From NCBI GenBank assembly GCA_002389645.1, contig DGQE01000012.1:2098-66097 (forward strand): DNA of 64,000 nt. Reading direction: 5' to 3'. Positions 1-8,800 of the stretch are shown in pieces; positions within the stretch are counted from its first letter, which is position 1; each line of letters begins with the position of its first letter. The translations under genes and the position numbers were made by a program. Source of the stretch: Flavobacteriales bacterium UBA4422. GTDB lineage: Bacteria > Bacteroidota > Bacteroidia > Flavobacteriales_G > Salibacteraceae. Under the pieces are notes generated by a model. It was not told the origin of the DNA. It saw only the letters and a list, made by a program, of their open reading frames with translations, and did no database searches.

Positions 1-66
1 GTGGCAAGATGACGGAGCATCATTAATTAATAAAAACATGAATTACTTGATCAGAAAGTCGAGAGT

Positions 67-210
67 ATGCAGATTTACTTGGATTGGTTCAATCGAAAAG
101 GCTTTCCGAAAGGTACATTGGGCACCCATCTTTCACTGGTATTGACACTGAAAAGCAACGGTATGGAAGAAATCATTCATGGACTTAAAAAGGTGGCTCA
201 TAATGGCTGA
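67..210 (+). CDS. DUF3820-like small protein, C-terminal part only
   Basis: The 47 codons hold a WFNRKGFPKG...LG motif followed by a K-x-NG-x-E element, the pattern I know from the C-terminal half of DUF3820 proteins (about 70 residues, function unknown). The usual N-terminal FGK-x-KG element is not present in this frame, which is closed by a TAA at 31-33. The other two frames at the window edge do not supply a convincing N-terminus, so the gene may be frameshifted, start differently, or be a remnant. Its stop overlaps the likely start of the next gene (ATGGCTGA at 203-210), which argues for translational coupling. Family match is from memory of the motif. Confidence 0.45.
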   Translation: MQIYLDWFNRKGFPKGTLGTHLSLVLTLKSNGMEEIIHGLKKVAHNG

Positions 211-1150
211 CTATTCGCCTCCACTATTTCATAGAAATGCTCATCTAGCAACCATTCTACCCAATAAGTTCCGACCTTTTAATCGCGCTTCATTCATTAG
301 AAAAACAATTTCTACACCTGACAATGATTTCATTGATGTAGACACTATCCAAAACGGGGCAAAAACGGCCATCATCTTGCTGCACGGATTGGAAGGAAGC
401 AGCCAGTCGCTATACATTCAGGGAATGACTGAAGCTTTGCGATCTATTAATTGTGATATACTCTGCATGAATTTCAGAGGCTGCAGTGGCAGAGTCAACA
501 ATTCCTTTCAATCCTATCACAGCGGTAAAACGGACGACTTGCGTACCATCTTTGATGCTTTTCGTACTTACGGATCAATCCACCTTATAGGATTCAGCTT
601 AGGCGGTAATGTTTTACTAAAATATATGGGAGAAAAGAAAGCAGATTCAAGGGTGAAAAGCTGCATTGCCATAAGCACTCCGGTTGACCTTGCTGGTTCA
701 TCAGACGCGCTGAATAGCAAAGAAAATACCTTGTATCTCACTCGCTTTTTAAGGCAACTGAAACGAAAAGCCATAGAAAAGGCACAGCGCTTCCCAGAAG
801 ATAGCCTTCAAATACAGCAACTTCGTTCAGCTAAGAATTTTCTAGACTTTGATAATCTCTACACTGCTCCAGCACACGGATTTATTGATGCAAAAGACTA
901 CTATGAAAAATCCAGTTCCAAGCAGTTTCTAAAGCTCATCGACAAACCTACACTGATCATCAACGCACTGAACGACAGCTTCCTATCACCATCGTGCTAT
1001 CCTGCGGAAGAATGCAAAGAAAATGAGCACCTGACCCTTCTTACTCCAACCTTTGGCGGACATGTAGGTTTCGCTTCTGACACTTTCATGAGGAAACTAT
1101 TTTGGCACGAACAAAAAGCCATTGAATTTATAGCCAACTTTACAGCGTGA
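203..1150 (+). CDS. YheT-family alpha/beta hydrolase
   Basis: A 315-residue cytoplasmic esterase-like protein of the COG0429/YheT family. The nucleophile elbow GFSLGGN puts the serine at residue 132; the acid is D258 in LNDSF and the histidine H287 in GGHVGF, so the triad is complete. LLHGLEG near residue 65 is the oxyanion-hole HG motif and the N-terminus has the family's conserved NAHLATI block. The open frame extends upstream to 179, but the start at 203 is preferred because the family begins just before the PPLF/NAHLATI region and because this ATG overlaps the upstream stop. It runs into the next gene with a GTGA overlap. The natural substrate of YheT enzymes is not established. Confidence 0.85.
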   Translation: MADYSPPLFHRNAHLATILPNKFRPFNRASFIRKTISTPDNDFIDVDTIQNGAKTAIILLHGLEGSSQSLYIQGMTEALRSINCDILCMNFRGCSGRVNNSFQSYHSGKTDDLRTIFDAFRTYGSIHLIGFSLGGNVLLKYMGEKKADSRVKSCIAISTPVDLAGSSDALNSKENTLYLTRFLRQLKRKAIEKAQRFPEDSLQIQQLRSAKNFLDFDNLYTAPAHGFIDAKDYYEKSSSKQFLKLIDKPTLIINALNDSFLSPSCYPAEECKENEHLTLLTPTFGGHVGFASDTFMRKLFWHEQKAIEFIANFTA

Positions 1151-2367
1151 ATTTTAAAGAACTCGGACTTAACGAACAATTGATCGAATCCATCTCATAT
1201 ATGGGATTTGACCAAGCCACGCCCATTCAAGAAATGGCGATACCTCAAATACTCAACGGCAAAGACCTTATAGCTTGTGCCCAAACGGGAACTGGAAAGA
1301 CAGCCGCTTTTATCTTGCCTGTAATTCACCAGCTGCTAGAAGGGGAGCGAAACCATATTATCAGCACTGTAGTTATTGTACCAACAAGAGAATTGGCGAT
1401 CCAAATCGATCAGCAAATACAAGGATTCAGCTACTTTACTGATATCGCTTCGATTGCCATTTATGGCGGTGGAGACGGTGACAACTGGGAAGAACAGAAA
1501 AAAGCCATCACCAACGGTGTTGACATCATCGTGGCAACTCCAGGAAAGTTTATCGCTCACTTAAATATGGGTTACATGGATCTAACCAAAGTTGGACATG
1601 TTATTCTGGATGAAGCGGATCGTATGCTCGATATTGGTTTCCATGATGATATTCTGCGCATTTTCAGCTACATGCCCAAGCAAAGGCAAACGCTGATGTT
1701 TAGTGCTACCATGCCATCAAAAATCCGCGATCTGGCATCGAAAATTCTTAAATCACCCGAAGAAATAACGATCGCCATTTCAAAACCGGCTGAAGGGGTT
1801 TTGCAAGCGGTTTATTTGTGCTATGACACGAAGAAGGCGGAATTCATCAAGTGGCTGATTGACGATAAGCCCTCCTGTAAAAGCATCATCATTTTCAGCT
1901 CTACCAAGAAAGAAGTGAGCGACACCGTGCGTACACTGCGCAATAAAGAATACAAAGTAGAAGGCATCTCATCTGATCTGGTACAAACGGAGAGAGAAGC
2001 GGTATTGAACCGATTCAGGTCAAAAGAGACGCGCGTTTTGGTGGCAACTGACGTTATGAGTCGTGGAATCGATATTAAAGACATCAACCTGGTAATCAAC
2101 TACAACGTTCCCAGCGATGCAGAAGACTATGTTCACCGCATCGGAAGAACAGCACGTGCTGAAACTACTGGTATTGCCGTTACATTGGTCAATCCTGAAG
2201 ATATGTATAAGTTCTTGCGTATCGAGCGATTGATCGAGCGAGAAATATTGAAAGTTGCTATTCCTGAGCATATTGGTGAAAGTCCGAAATGGAGTCCAAC
2301 GGCAGGTGAAAAGAAAAATTTCTCTAGAGGAGGAAAAGGAAAGAAATTCTTCAAAAAGAGAAACTAG
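1147..2367 (+). CDS. DEAD-box ATP-dependent RNA helicase (RhlE-like)
   Basis: A 406-residue DEAD-box helicase that unwinds RNA duplexes with ATP. The Q motif lies near residues 20-33, motif I AQTGTGKT at 45-52, PTRELA near 78, DEAD at 155-158, SAT near 187 and HRIGRTAR at 330-337, so both RecA-like lobes are intact. The C-terminus is short and basic (RGGKGKK...KKRN), as in RhlE-type proteins that use such tails to hold RNA. It starts with GTG overlapping the upstream TGA. A second helicase follows at once, then a cold-shock protein, which suggests a role in RNA remodelling in the cold or in ribosome assembly; that role is inferred from context. Confidence 0.93.
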   Translation: MNFKELGLNEQLIESISYMGFDQATPIQEMAIPQILNGKDLIACAQTGTGKTAAFILPVIHQLLEGERNHIISTVVIVPTRELAIQIDQQIQGFSYFTDIASIAIYGGGDGDNWEEQKKAITNGVDIIVATPGKFIAHLNMGYMDLTKVGHVILDEADRMLDIGFHDDILRIFSYMPKQRQTLMFSATMPSKIRDLASKILKSPEEITIAISKPAEGVLQAVYLCYDTKKAEFIKWLIDDKPSCKSIIIFSSTKKEVSDTVRTLRNKEYKVEGISSDLVQTEREAVLNRFRSKETRVLVATDVMSRGIDIKDINLVINYNVPSDAEDYVHRIGRTARAETTGIAVTLVNPEDMYKFLRIERLIEREILKVAIPEHIGESPKWSPTAGEKKNFSRGGKGKKFFKKRN

Positions 2368-2395
2368 TATTAGATCTCACAGATTCTATTCGCTT

Positions 2396-3538
2396 ATGTC
2401 GTTTAACAACCTTGGCCTTCCCAATGCATTACTAAAAGAAATTGCATCTGAAGGATATGCTAAACCATACCCTATTCAAGAACAAGCCATTCCTGCCATT
2501 CTGAATGGAAAAGATGTGCTCGGTATCGCAAAGACAGGCTCTGGAAAAACGGCAAGCTATGTGTTACCTATTCTCATAAAGCTTCAACATAAAGCTGCTC
2601 CAAAAAACAGACATATTCAAGCCTTGATATTGGTTCCAACACGCGAGTTGGCTTCACAAGTATTTGAAACCTTCAAATTATTCTCTTCAGCCTTGCCAAC
2701 TCCAATTAAAAGCTTGGCAGTGTTTGGTGGTGCATCCATCAATCCGCAAATGATTCAAATGCAAGGCGCAAGAGTGCTCATCGCAACTCCAGGTCGATTG
2801 ATTGAACTGAAAGAATCCAACGCAATGAACTTGAGTGAAGTGGAGATTATCGTTTTAGATGAAGCAGACAAGATGTTGAACTTGGGCTTTAGAGATGAAA
2901 TGGATAAGATTCTCTCTTACTTGCCTTCAAAACGACAAAATCTTTTATTCTCTGCTACCTTGAGCAAAGAGATTCAAGGGATCAATCGATTGCTGTTAAA
3001 TGATCCGATTGAAATAAAGATTGAAAACAGCGAGGGCAGCATAGAGCTCATTGATCAAACTGCTTACCTCATACTGGACGAGCAAAAAGGACCTTTATTG
3101 AGGTATTTGCTCAAAACAGAAGCTCTAAAACAAGTGCTAATTTTCACCTCGTCCGTTTACAAGGCAGATCAAGTAGCAGAAAAATTAACCAAAAACGGAT
3201 TTTCCGCCCAAGCTATTCATAGTAAAAAAAGTCAACGTGCCAGAAATGTGGCATTAGCCGATTTCAAATCAGGAAAATTGAACGTGTTGATTGCGACAGA
3301 TTTACTGTCTCGTGGAGTGGATATTGATCACCTTCCAGTGGTTATTAACTATGAATTACCTCGATCTCCGAAAGACTTCATTCACCGCATTGGGAGAACA
3401 GGACGAGCTGAGTCTAGAGGTTTGGCCATCACCTTTATTACGAAAGAAGAATTGCACCATTTTAAGGTAATCCAAAAAAAGATGGGCAAATGGATCCAAT
3501 TGACCTTCACGGATGAGCTCGATCTTAGAGGATTCTGA
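2396..3538 (+). CDS. DEAD-box ATP-dependent RNA helicase, second of tandem pair
   Basis: A 380-residue DEAD-box helicase. Motif I AKTGSGKT is at 45-52, DEAD at 155-158 and HRIGRTGR at 330-337, exactly the same residue numbers as in the preceding helicase, which points to an old tandem duplication without core indels. It lacks the basic tail of its neighbour and ends soon after the core. The open frame reaches back to 2255 inside the upstream gene, but the ATG at 2396 (MSFNNLGLP) starts the standard F-x-x-LGL helicase N-terminus, 28 bases after the upstream stop, so it is chosen. Cold-related RNA unwinding is inferred from the neighbouring cold-shock-domain gene. Confidence 0.92.
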   Translation: MSFNNLGLPNALLKEIASEGYAKPYPIQEQAIPAILNGKDVLGIAKTGSGKTASYVLPILIKLQHKAAPKNRHIQALILVPTRELASQVFETFKLFSSALPTPIKSLAVFGGASINPQMIQMQGARVLIATPGRLIELKESNAMNLSEVEIIVLDEADKMLNLGFRDEMDKILSYLPSKRQNLLFSATLSKEIQGINRLLLNDPIEIKIENSEGSIELIDQTAYLILDEQKGPLLRYLLKTEALKQVLIFTSSVYKADQVAEKLTKNGFSAQAIHSKKSQRARNVALADFKSGKLNVLIATDLLSRGVDIDHLPVVINYELPRSPKDFIHRIGRTGRAESRGLAITFITKEELHHFKVIQKKMGKWIQLTFTDELDLRGF

Positions 3539-3613
3539 CCCCGGTTGCATTTCATATTTCGGCTATTCATCCCTCTCCAGCCGCTCAATAGAGATAAATC
3601 CATAAAAATCAGG

Positions 3614-3621
3614 TACCTTTG
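3614..3621 (+). promoter_or_regulatory. TAnnTTTG promoter element for the cold-shock-domain gene
   Basis: TACCTTTG matches the Bacteroidota -7 consensus TAnnTTTG. It would place the transcript start near 3625 and give a leader of about 65 bases before the ATG at 3692. No clear -33 TTTG was found at the usual spacing. Confidence 0.5.
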
Positions 3622-3639
3622 CCGCCTAGAAAAGGATAG

Positions 3640-3667
3640 CTTTAGGTTATCTTATTATAGCCTAAAG
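3640..3667 (+). promoter_or_regulatory. Hairpin in the 5' leader of the cold-shock-domain gene
   Basis: CTTTAGGTTAT (3640-3650) pairs with ATAGCCTAAAG (3657-3667), giving an 11-bp stem with one G-U pair and a six-base loop. No T-run follows, so it does not look like an intrinsic terminator. It lies between the promoter element and the start codon, where a temperature-sensitive or protein-binding leader structure could sit; that use is inference. Confidence 0.55.
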
Positions 3668-3691
3668 TAAATTTTAAACCAAAAACAAGTA

Positions 3692-4147
3692 ATGGCGAGA
3701 TCGCAAGAAACCTTTAACAAGAAAGAAAAAGAGAAAAAACGTCTTAAGAAAAAACAAGATAAGCTACTTAAGAAAGAAGAAAGAAAAAACAATTCTTCCG
3801 GTGGCGGACTTGATAATATGATCGCATGGGTTGATGAAAATGGTCAAATTGTTGACGAGCAACCAGATCCGACTAAAAAGAAAGTTGAAATTGATGTAGA
3901 GAGCATTGAAGTGAGCGTTCCTAAAAAGGAAGCGGAAGAAGAAATGCCAGCAGAGCGTAAAGGAAAAGTTGAATTTTTCAACGAATCCAAAGGGTTTGGC
4001 TTCATCAAAGAAACCGATACTCAAGAAAAATACTTCGTTCACGTAAGTGAATTAATCGATGCTATCCAAGAAGGTGACAGTGTTGAATTTGAACTCGAAA
4101 GAGGACCTAAAGGAATGAACGCTGTTCGTGTAAAGCGAACTTCATAG
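3692..4147 (+). CDS. Cold-shock-domain protein with basic N-terminal extension
   Basis: A 151-residue protein. Residues about 1-35 are a lysine-rich stretch, about 36-87 an acidic, probably disordered linker, and about 88-150 a cold-shock domain with KGFGFI (RNP1) and YFVHVSEL (RNP2), the two single-strand nucleic-acid-binding motifs. Standard Csp proteins are only about 70 residues, so this is the longer Bacteroidota type with an added charged tail. It follows two RNA helicases but has its own promoter element and a hairpin leader, so it is probably transcribed separately. Expected role: RNA chaperone that keeps messages single-stranded, acting in the cytoplasm. Cold induction is not shown by the sequence. 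Confidence 0.85.
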   Translation: MARSQETFNKKEKEKKRLKKKQDKLLKKEERKNNSSGGGLDNMIAWVDENGQIVDEQPDPTKKKVEIDVESIEVSVPKKEAEEEMPAERKGKVEFFNESKGFGFIKETDTQEKYFVHVSELIDAIQEGDSVEFELERGPKGMNAVRVKRTS

Positions 4148-4162
4148 CCTTTCCGGCATAGA

Positions 4163-4963
4163 ATGGATCCTGAAAAAGACTACGCTAAAGTAAACAAGGC
4201 GCTTTGGAATAAAAAGACCGCCTTTCATCTGCCTTCAGCGTTTTACGACAATCAACGTTTTATTGACGGCAGATCATCCCTCAACACGATTGAATTAGAC
4301 CTTTTGGGAGACGTGAAGGGTAAACGTATCCTTCACCTGCAATGTCATTTTGGGCAAGACACCATATCATTGGCTCGCATGGGCGCAACAACCGTAGGTG
4401 TTGACCTTTCAGATGCTGCTGTATCCGAAGCAACTAAACTGGCAACACTAACAGACGCAAATGCGACCTTTATTTGCTGCAATGTTTACGACCTCCCCAA
4501 TTTTCTTGATGAACAATTTGATATCGTCTTCACAAGTTACGGCACCATCGGTTGGTTGCCTGATTTAGACAAATGGGCCGGAATAATTGACACCTTTCTT
4601 AAACCCGATGGTCAATTCATTTTTGCAGACTTTCATCCTGTGGTGTGGATGCTCGACTCAGGCTTCAACAAGATAACTTACAATTACTTTAAGGATGAGG
4701 CCATCATTGAGAACAAGGAGTCTACCTATGCCGATGAAAATGCCGACATCAATTTAAAAGAAATCACGTGGAATCACTCAATAGCAGAAGTGCTTACTTC
4801 ACTTCATGATGAGGGTTTTAGCATAGCTGCATTCCGAGAATTCGACTACTCGCCTTACAATTGTTTTAGCGACCTAGAAGAATTTGAACAAGGAAAATTC
4901 CGTTCCAAAAAACACGGGAATAAACTACCAATGGTGTTTGCCTTCAAGGCCCTCAAGCCTTAA
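4163..4963 (+). CDS. Class I SAM-dependent methyltransferase
   Basis: A 266-residue Rossmann-fold methyltransferase. Motif I ILHLQCHFGQDT near residue 55 binds S-adenosylmethionine, VGVDLSD near 79 is the acidic post-beta2 motif, and FDIVFTSYGT near 120 is motif IV; residues about 50-160 form the methyltransferase_11/25-like fold. The substrate cannot be told from sequence. It starts 15 bases after the cold-shock gene and its stop codon overlaps that of the convergent fhs gene by four bases (TTAA at 4960-4963). Small-molecule methylation is the likeliest activity, since no nucleic-acid-binding extension is present. Confidence 0.85.
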   Translation: MDPEKDYAKVNKALWNKKTAFHLPSAFYDNQRFIDGRSSLNTIELDLLGDVKGKRILHLQCHFGQDTISLARMGATTVGVDLSDAAVSEATKLATLTDANATFICCNVYDLPNFLDEQFDIVFTSYGTIGWLPDLDKWAGIIDTFLKPDGQFIFADFHPVVWMLDSGFNKITYNYFKDEAIIENKESTYADENADINLKEITWNHSIAEVLTSLHDEGFSIAAFREFDYSPYNCFSDLEEFEQGKFRSKKHGNKLPMVFAFKALKP

Positions 4964-6627
4964 AACAACCCACTGATATTTCCATTTTTGTCGATATCTA
5001 TGCGCTCTGCTGCAGGTTCTGAAGGCAGTCCAGGCATACGCATCATTTCCCCCGTAATGGGCACCAAAAATCCAGCACCAGCGGCTATTTCAATTTCGCG
5101 GATGGTTAAAGTGAAACCAGAAGGCCTTCCGAGTAGATTGGGATCATCAGATAGTGATTTCTGGGTTTTAGCCATGCAAATTGGCAAGCCTTCCAGACCT
5201 AAATCTTTGATCTTTTTCAAGTCTTTACGAGCACTTGCTAACATCTCAATACCATCAGCCCCGTATATCTTTTTGGCTATTTGTTCCATTTTAGACTCAA
5301 CTGAATCTTCCAACTGATAAGTGGGTATAAATGCACCAGCACAAGAATCAACTGCGTCAGAAACCGCTTTAGCCAATTCCTCGGCCCCTTTACCTCCTTC
5401 CCCCCAAACATTGGCTAGAACGGCTTTTACTCCAAGTCGATCACACGCATCCTTTACCACCTGAATCTCATCTTCGGTGTCGAATGTGAATTGATTAATC
5501 GCCACAACGGCCGGCACACCAAAATTCGCTGCATTTTCGAGATGCTTCTCTAGGTTAGGTAAACCTTTTCTCACAGCTTCTGGATCAGACTCATTCAACT
5601 CTTTTAGTGGTTTACCGCCATGATATTTCAAAGCTCTTAGCGTAGCGACCAGCACGATTGTTTTAGGACTTAATCCCGCTGCCCTGCATTTAATATCTAA
5701 AAACTTTTCGGCTCCTAAATCAAAGCCAAAACCAGCTTCCGTAACCACATAATCACTCAACGACATGCCCATTTTAGTCGCAATTACTGAGTTTGTTCCT
5801 TGGGCAATATTGGCAAAAGGACCACCATGAATGATTGCCGGGTTGCCTTCCAAAGTTTGAACCAAGTTGGGTTTAATAGCATCTTTCATCAAAGCAGCCA
5901 TCGCTCCATGGGCATTCAAGTCTCTTGCAAAAACAGGTTGCTTATCGAATGTATATCCGATAAAAATATTTCCCATTCTGGTTTTCAAATCCTCCAAATT
6001 CTCTGAAAGGCAAAGAATTGCCATAATTTCAGAAGCTGCTGTTATATCAAACCCCGTTTCACGAGGAACCCCCATGGTTGTACCTCCTAAGCCAACAACA
6101 ATCTTGCGTAAAGCCCGGTCATTCATATCCATCACTCTTTTCCAAGCTACCGTTCGAGGATCCAATTTTATCGTGCTTTTCTTGTTCTGGATGGTGTTAT
6201 CAATGAGGGCAGAAAGCAAATTGTGAGCCTTTTCAATGGCTGAAAAATCACCAGTAAAATGAAGATTGATATCTTCCATTGGAAGAACTTGACTATCTCC
6301 ACCACCGGTTGCTCCTCCTTTAATTCCAAATACTGGCCCCAATGATGGTTCACGAAGTACAACAGTTGTTTGCTTACCAATTCGATTCATCCCCTCAGCT
6401 AAACCAATCGAAACTGTTGTCTTTCCTTCACCAGCAGGCGTAGGAGAAATAGCCGACACAAGAATCAAATTCGAATTTTGCAGTTTACTTTCATCGATAT
6501 ACGTTAATGGCAACTTGGCCTTAAAACGACCATAAGGTTCTATCGAATTCTCATCAATTTTTAAATTCTTGGCAATCGAAAAAATGGGCTTAATATCTGC
6601 TTTGCGAGCAATGTCTAAATCAGTCAT
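4960..6627 (-). CDS. fhs: Formate--tetrahydrofolate ligase
   Basis: A 555-residue enzyme of usual family length that makes 10-formyl-tetrahydrofolate from formate, THF and ATP for one-carbon metabolism. The family P-loop TPAGEGKTT lies near residues 63-71, followed by LREPSLGPVFG and KGGATGGG. The frame also opens at a TTG at 6636, but the ATG at 6627 (MTDLDIARKA) fits the family N-terminus and is preferred. It is a single gene, convergent with the methyltransferase and divergent from mnmH. No broken motif was seen. Bacteria with this enzyme can draw on free formate as a source of one-carbon units for purines, serine and formyl-methionine. Confidence 0.96.
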   Translation of the reverse strand: MTDLDIARKADIKPIFSIAKNLKIDENSIEPYGRFKAKLPLTYIDESKLQNSNLILVSAISPTPAGEGKTTVSIGLAEGMNRIGKQTTVVLREPSLGPVFGIKGGATGGGDSQVLPMEDINLHFTGDFSAIEKAHNLLSALIDNTIQNKKSTIKLDPRTVAWKRVMDMNDRALRKIVVGLGGTTMGVPRETGFDITAASEIMAILCLSENLEDLKTRMGNIFIGYTFDKQPVFARDLNAHGAMAALMKDAIKPNLVQTLEGNPAIIHGGPFANIAQGTNSVIATKMGMSLSDYVVTEAGFGFDLGAEKFLDIKCRAAGLSPKTIVLVATLRALKYHGGKPLKELNESDPEAVRKGLPNLEKHLENAANFGVPAVVAINQFTFDTEDEIQVVKDACDRLGVKAVLANVWGEGGKGAEELAKAVSDAVDSCAGAFIPTYQLEDSVESKMEQIAKKIYGADGIEMLASARKDLKKIKDLGLEGLPICMAKTQKSLSDDPNLLGRPSGFTLTIREIEIAAGAGFLVPITGEMMRMPGLPSEPAAERIDIDKNGNISGLF

Positions 6628-6740
6628 GGTATTCAATTCTTGTGTAAATCTAGTATTTGCAATTCGTAATCATCACTAAGTGCTAGAGAATATAACGAGT
6701 AGTTTTAAACATCGACTCATCACAAGTGCGTGAATGCAAC

Positions 6741-6748
6741 TACATTTG
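6741..6748 (+). promoter_or_regulatory. TAnnTTTG promoter element abutting the mnmH start
   Basis: TACATTTG ends four bases before the mnmH ATG at 6753. With the usual Bacteroidota geometry the transcript would start on or beside the A of the ATG, giving a leaderless or nearly leaderless message. Confidence 0.5.
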
Positions 6749-6752
6749 AAGC

Positions 6753-7781
6753 ATGTCCGAAAAACCATCGAAAATATTATTCAATGGACTGCCTACAATT
6801 GATGTTAGGTCACCGAGTGAATTTGAAAAAGGACATGCAGTTGGGGCGCATTCACTTCCGCTATTTAGCGATAAAGAAAGACATGATGTAGGCCTTCTAT
6901 ATAAAACAAAAGGGCAAGAAGACGCGATTAAAATCGGGCTTGACTTTGTTGGGCCGAAGATGAGCTCATTCATTGAGAAAGCAAATGAAATTGCGCCTAA
7001 CCGAGAACTCAACATTTACTGCTGGCGAGGTGGAATGCGCAGTGGCTCTATGGCTTGGTTACTTAAGTCAGCTGGATTCAAAGTCAATCTGATTCAGGGT
7101 GGATACAAAGCCTGGCGTAACGAAGTCATGTCTCTATTAGAGTCTCAATACCCACTCTTAACTCTCGGAGGGTTTACAGGTGTTGGAAAAACCGAAATAC
7201 TGGATGAGTTGCAGAAAAAAGGAGAACAAGTAATAGACCTTGAAGGCCTAGCTAATCATAGAGGCTCAGCATTCAGTCCATCTGGAAAAAAGCAACCCAG
7301 CTCAGAAGAGTTTGAAAATCAATTGGCGTATCAGCTGTTGCATTTTGATTCAACCAAACCAATATGGATTGAAGATGAGAGCAAACTGATTGGGCATGTA
7401 TATCTAAACATGAATTTCCATCAAAGTATAAAGAAAGCTCCGCTCGTTATGGTTAACCGACCAAAAGAAGAAAGAATTGCAATCTTGTGCGCTCTTTATG
7501 GAGAAGGAGAAATAGGCGATTTAAAACACTCCTTCAAAAAAATTGAGCGAAGAATAGGCGGTCAATATTTAATTGCCGCATATCAATACATAGATGAGGG
7601 AAACCTAGAGGCAGCCGCCAGAATTGCGGTTCGTTATTATGACAAAGCCTATATGAATAGCATGGGGAGAATAAAACGAACCCCTGCTCTCACCCTCAGT
7701 TTAAAGGGAAAATCATCAGAAGAAGGTGCGGAAACATTAATCAAATGGAAGAAGGAAAACCAAAAGACGTTATTCGGTTAA
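6753..7781 (+). CDS. mnmH: tRNA 2-selenouridine synthase
   Basis: A 342-residue protein of the MnmH/SelU/YbbB family, which replaces sulfur in 2-thiouridine at the tRNA wobble position with selenium via geranylation, using selenophosphate. Residues about 10-125 are a rhodanese domain with the catalytic cysteine C90 in YCWRGGMRSG; residues about 135 onward form a P-loop domain with GGFTGVGKT at 139-147. Both halves needed by the family are intact. The next gene, selD, overlaps its 3' end by 37 bases and supplies the selenium donor, so the two form a functional pair. A TAnnTTTG element abuts the start. Confidence 0.95.
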   Translation: MSEKPSKILFNGLPTIDVRSPSEFEKGHAVGAHSLPLFSDKERHDVGLLYKTKGQEDAIKIGLDFVGPKMSSFIEKANEIAPNRELNIYCWRGGMRSGSMAWLLKSAGFKVNLIQGGYKAWRNEVMSLLESQYPLLTLGGFTGVGKTEILDELQKKGEQVIDLEGLANHRGSAFSPSGKKQPSSEEFENQLAYQLLHFDSTKPIWIEDESKLIGHVYLNMNFHQSIKKAPLVMVNRPKEERIAILCALYGEGEIGDLKHSFKKIERRIGGQYLIAAYQYIDEGNLEAAARIAVRYYDKAYMNSMGRIKRTPALTLSLKGKSSEEGAETLIKWKKENQKTLFG

Positions 7782-8800
7782 CTCAATATAGCCATGGCTC
7801 AGGTTGTGGTTGTAAAATAGCTCCGGAAGATCTTAAGCGCATTTTAGAAGATGCAAGAACCAACAATGATGATGTTAACCTTCTGATAGGAAATCACACG
7901 TCAGACGATGCCGCAATCATTGACATTGGTGGTGATCGCGCATTGATTTCAACAACCGACTTTTTCATGCCAATTGTTGATGATGCTGTTGATTTTGGAA
8001 AAATAGCAGCAGCGAATGCTATCAGTGATATTTATGCCATGGGTGGAAAACCTCTAACGGCTATAGCCATTTTAGGCTGGCCTATTGAAATGCTCGGCAC
8101 AGATAGTGCTAAAAAGGTATTGAATGGCGCTAAGATCGTCTGTAATGAAGCTAGAATTAGTCTCTCGGGCGGACACAGTATAGAAAGTAAAGAACCATTC
8201 TTCGGATTATGCGTGACAGGAATCATTGATCACGAAAGCATTAAAACTAACGCTGGAGCCAAATCGGGTGACTTGATTTATATAACAAAACCTATCGGAG
8301 TTGGAATAATAGCCACCGCACTAAAACGAGGACTTGCATCGAAGAACGAAATTGAATTAGCTACCTCTTCCATGGTGAAGTTGAACAACGTAGGTGAACA
8401 ACTAGGTTCAGATCAAGCGGTACACGCACTCACAGATGTCACTGGATTTGGCGTTTTAGGGCATTTAATTGAGATGTGCGAGGGAGCGAAGCTGAGTGCA
8501 GAAATAGACTTTGAAAGCATTCCGTTGATTGATGATGCTATTCTTCAAGAATACCTCAACAAATTCGTGATGCCGGACAATACGATGCGCAACTTTAAAG
8601 CATTCTCACCGAAAGTCTCTAAACTGAACGCCCGACAATTGCAATTGCTTTGTGACCCGCAAACTAGCGGAGGGTTATTGATCGCAGTTGATCCGAATAA
8701 CAAGAGTCAAGTAGAACAGACATTGAGAGATAACCACTGCTTCTTCGCCCCTATTGGTCGGTTTACAAACCAAGCAGAACCAATAGTTACAGTCCTTTAA
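7745..8800 (+). CDS. selD: Selenide, water dikinase (selenophosphate synthetase)
   Basis: A 351-residue enzyme that makes selenophosphate from selenide and ATP. The N-terminal active-site loop SGCGCK carries cysteine (C21) where some organisms have selenocysteine, and K24 is the conserved lysine; AIRS-type folds follow (GDRALISTTDFF near 60, DVTGFGVLGH near 235, CDPQTSGGLL near 302). It is translated from inside the 3' end of mnmH. Since no selA, selB or tRNA-Sec is visible in the window, the selenium is probably destined for tRNA selenouridine rather than selenoproteins, but the rest of the genome could change that. The stop overlaps that of the convergent exonuclease gene by four bases. Confidence 0.96.
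   Translation: MEEGKPKDVIRLTQYSHGSGCGCKIAPEDLKRILEDARTNNDDVNLLIGNHTSDDAAIIDIGGDRALISTTDFFMPIVDDAVDFGKIAAANAISDIYAMGGKPLTAIAILGWPIEMLGTDSAKKVLNGAKIVCNEARISLSGGHSIESKEPFFGLCVTGIIDHESIKTNAGAKSGDLIYITKPIGVGIIATALKRGLASKNEIELATSSMVKLNNVGEQLGSDQAVHALTDVTGFGVLGHLIEMCEGAKLSAEIDFESIPLIDDAILQEYLNKFVMPDNTMRNFKAFSPKVSKLNARQLQLLCDPQTSGGLLIAVDPNNKSQVEQTLRDNHCFFAPIGRFTNQAEPIVTVL

Noticed and set aside
5867..6226. 119-codon open frame opposite fhs
   Set aside because: It lies wholly opposite a well-conserved enzyme and has no family features, so it is a reflection of codon use on the other strand.
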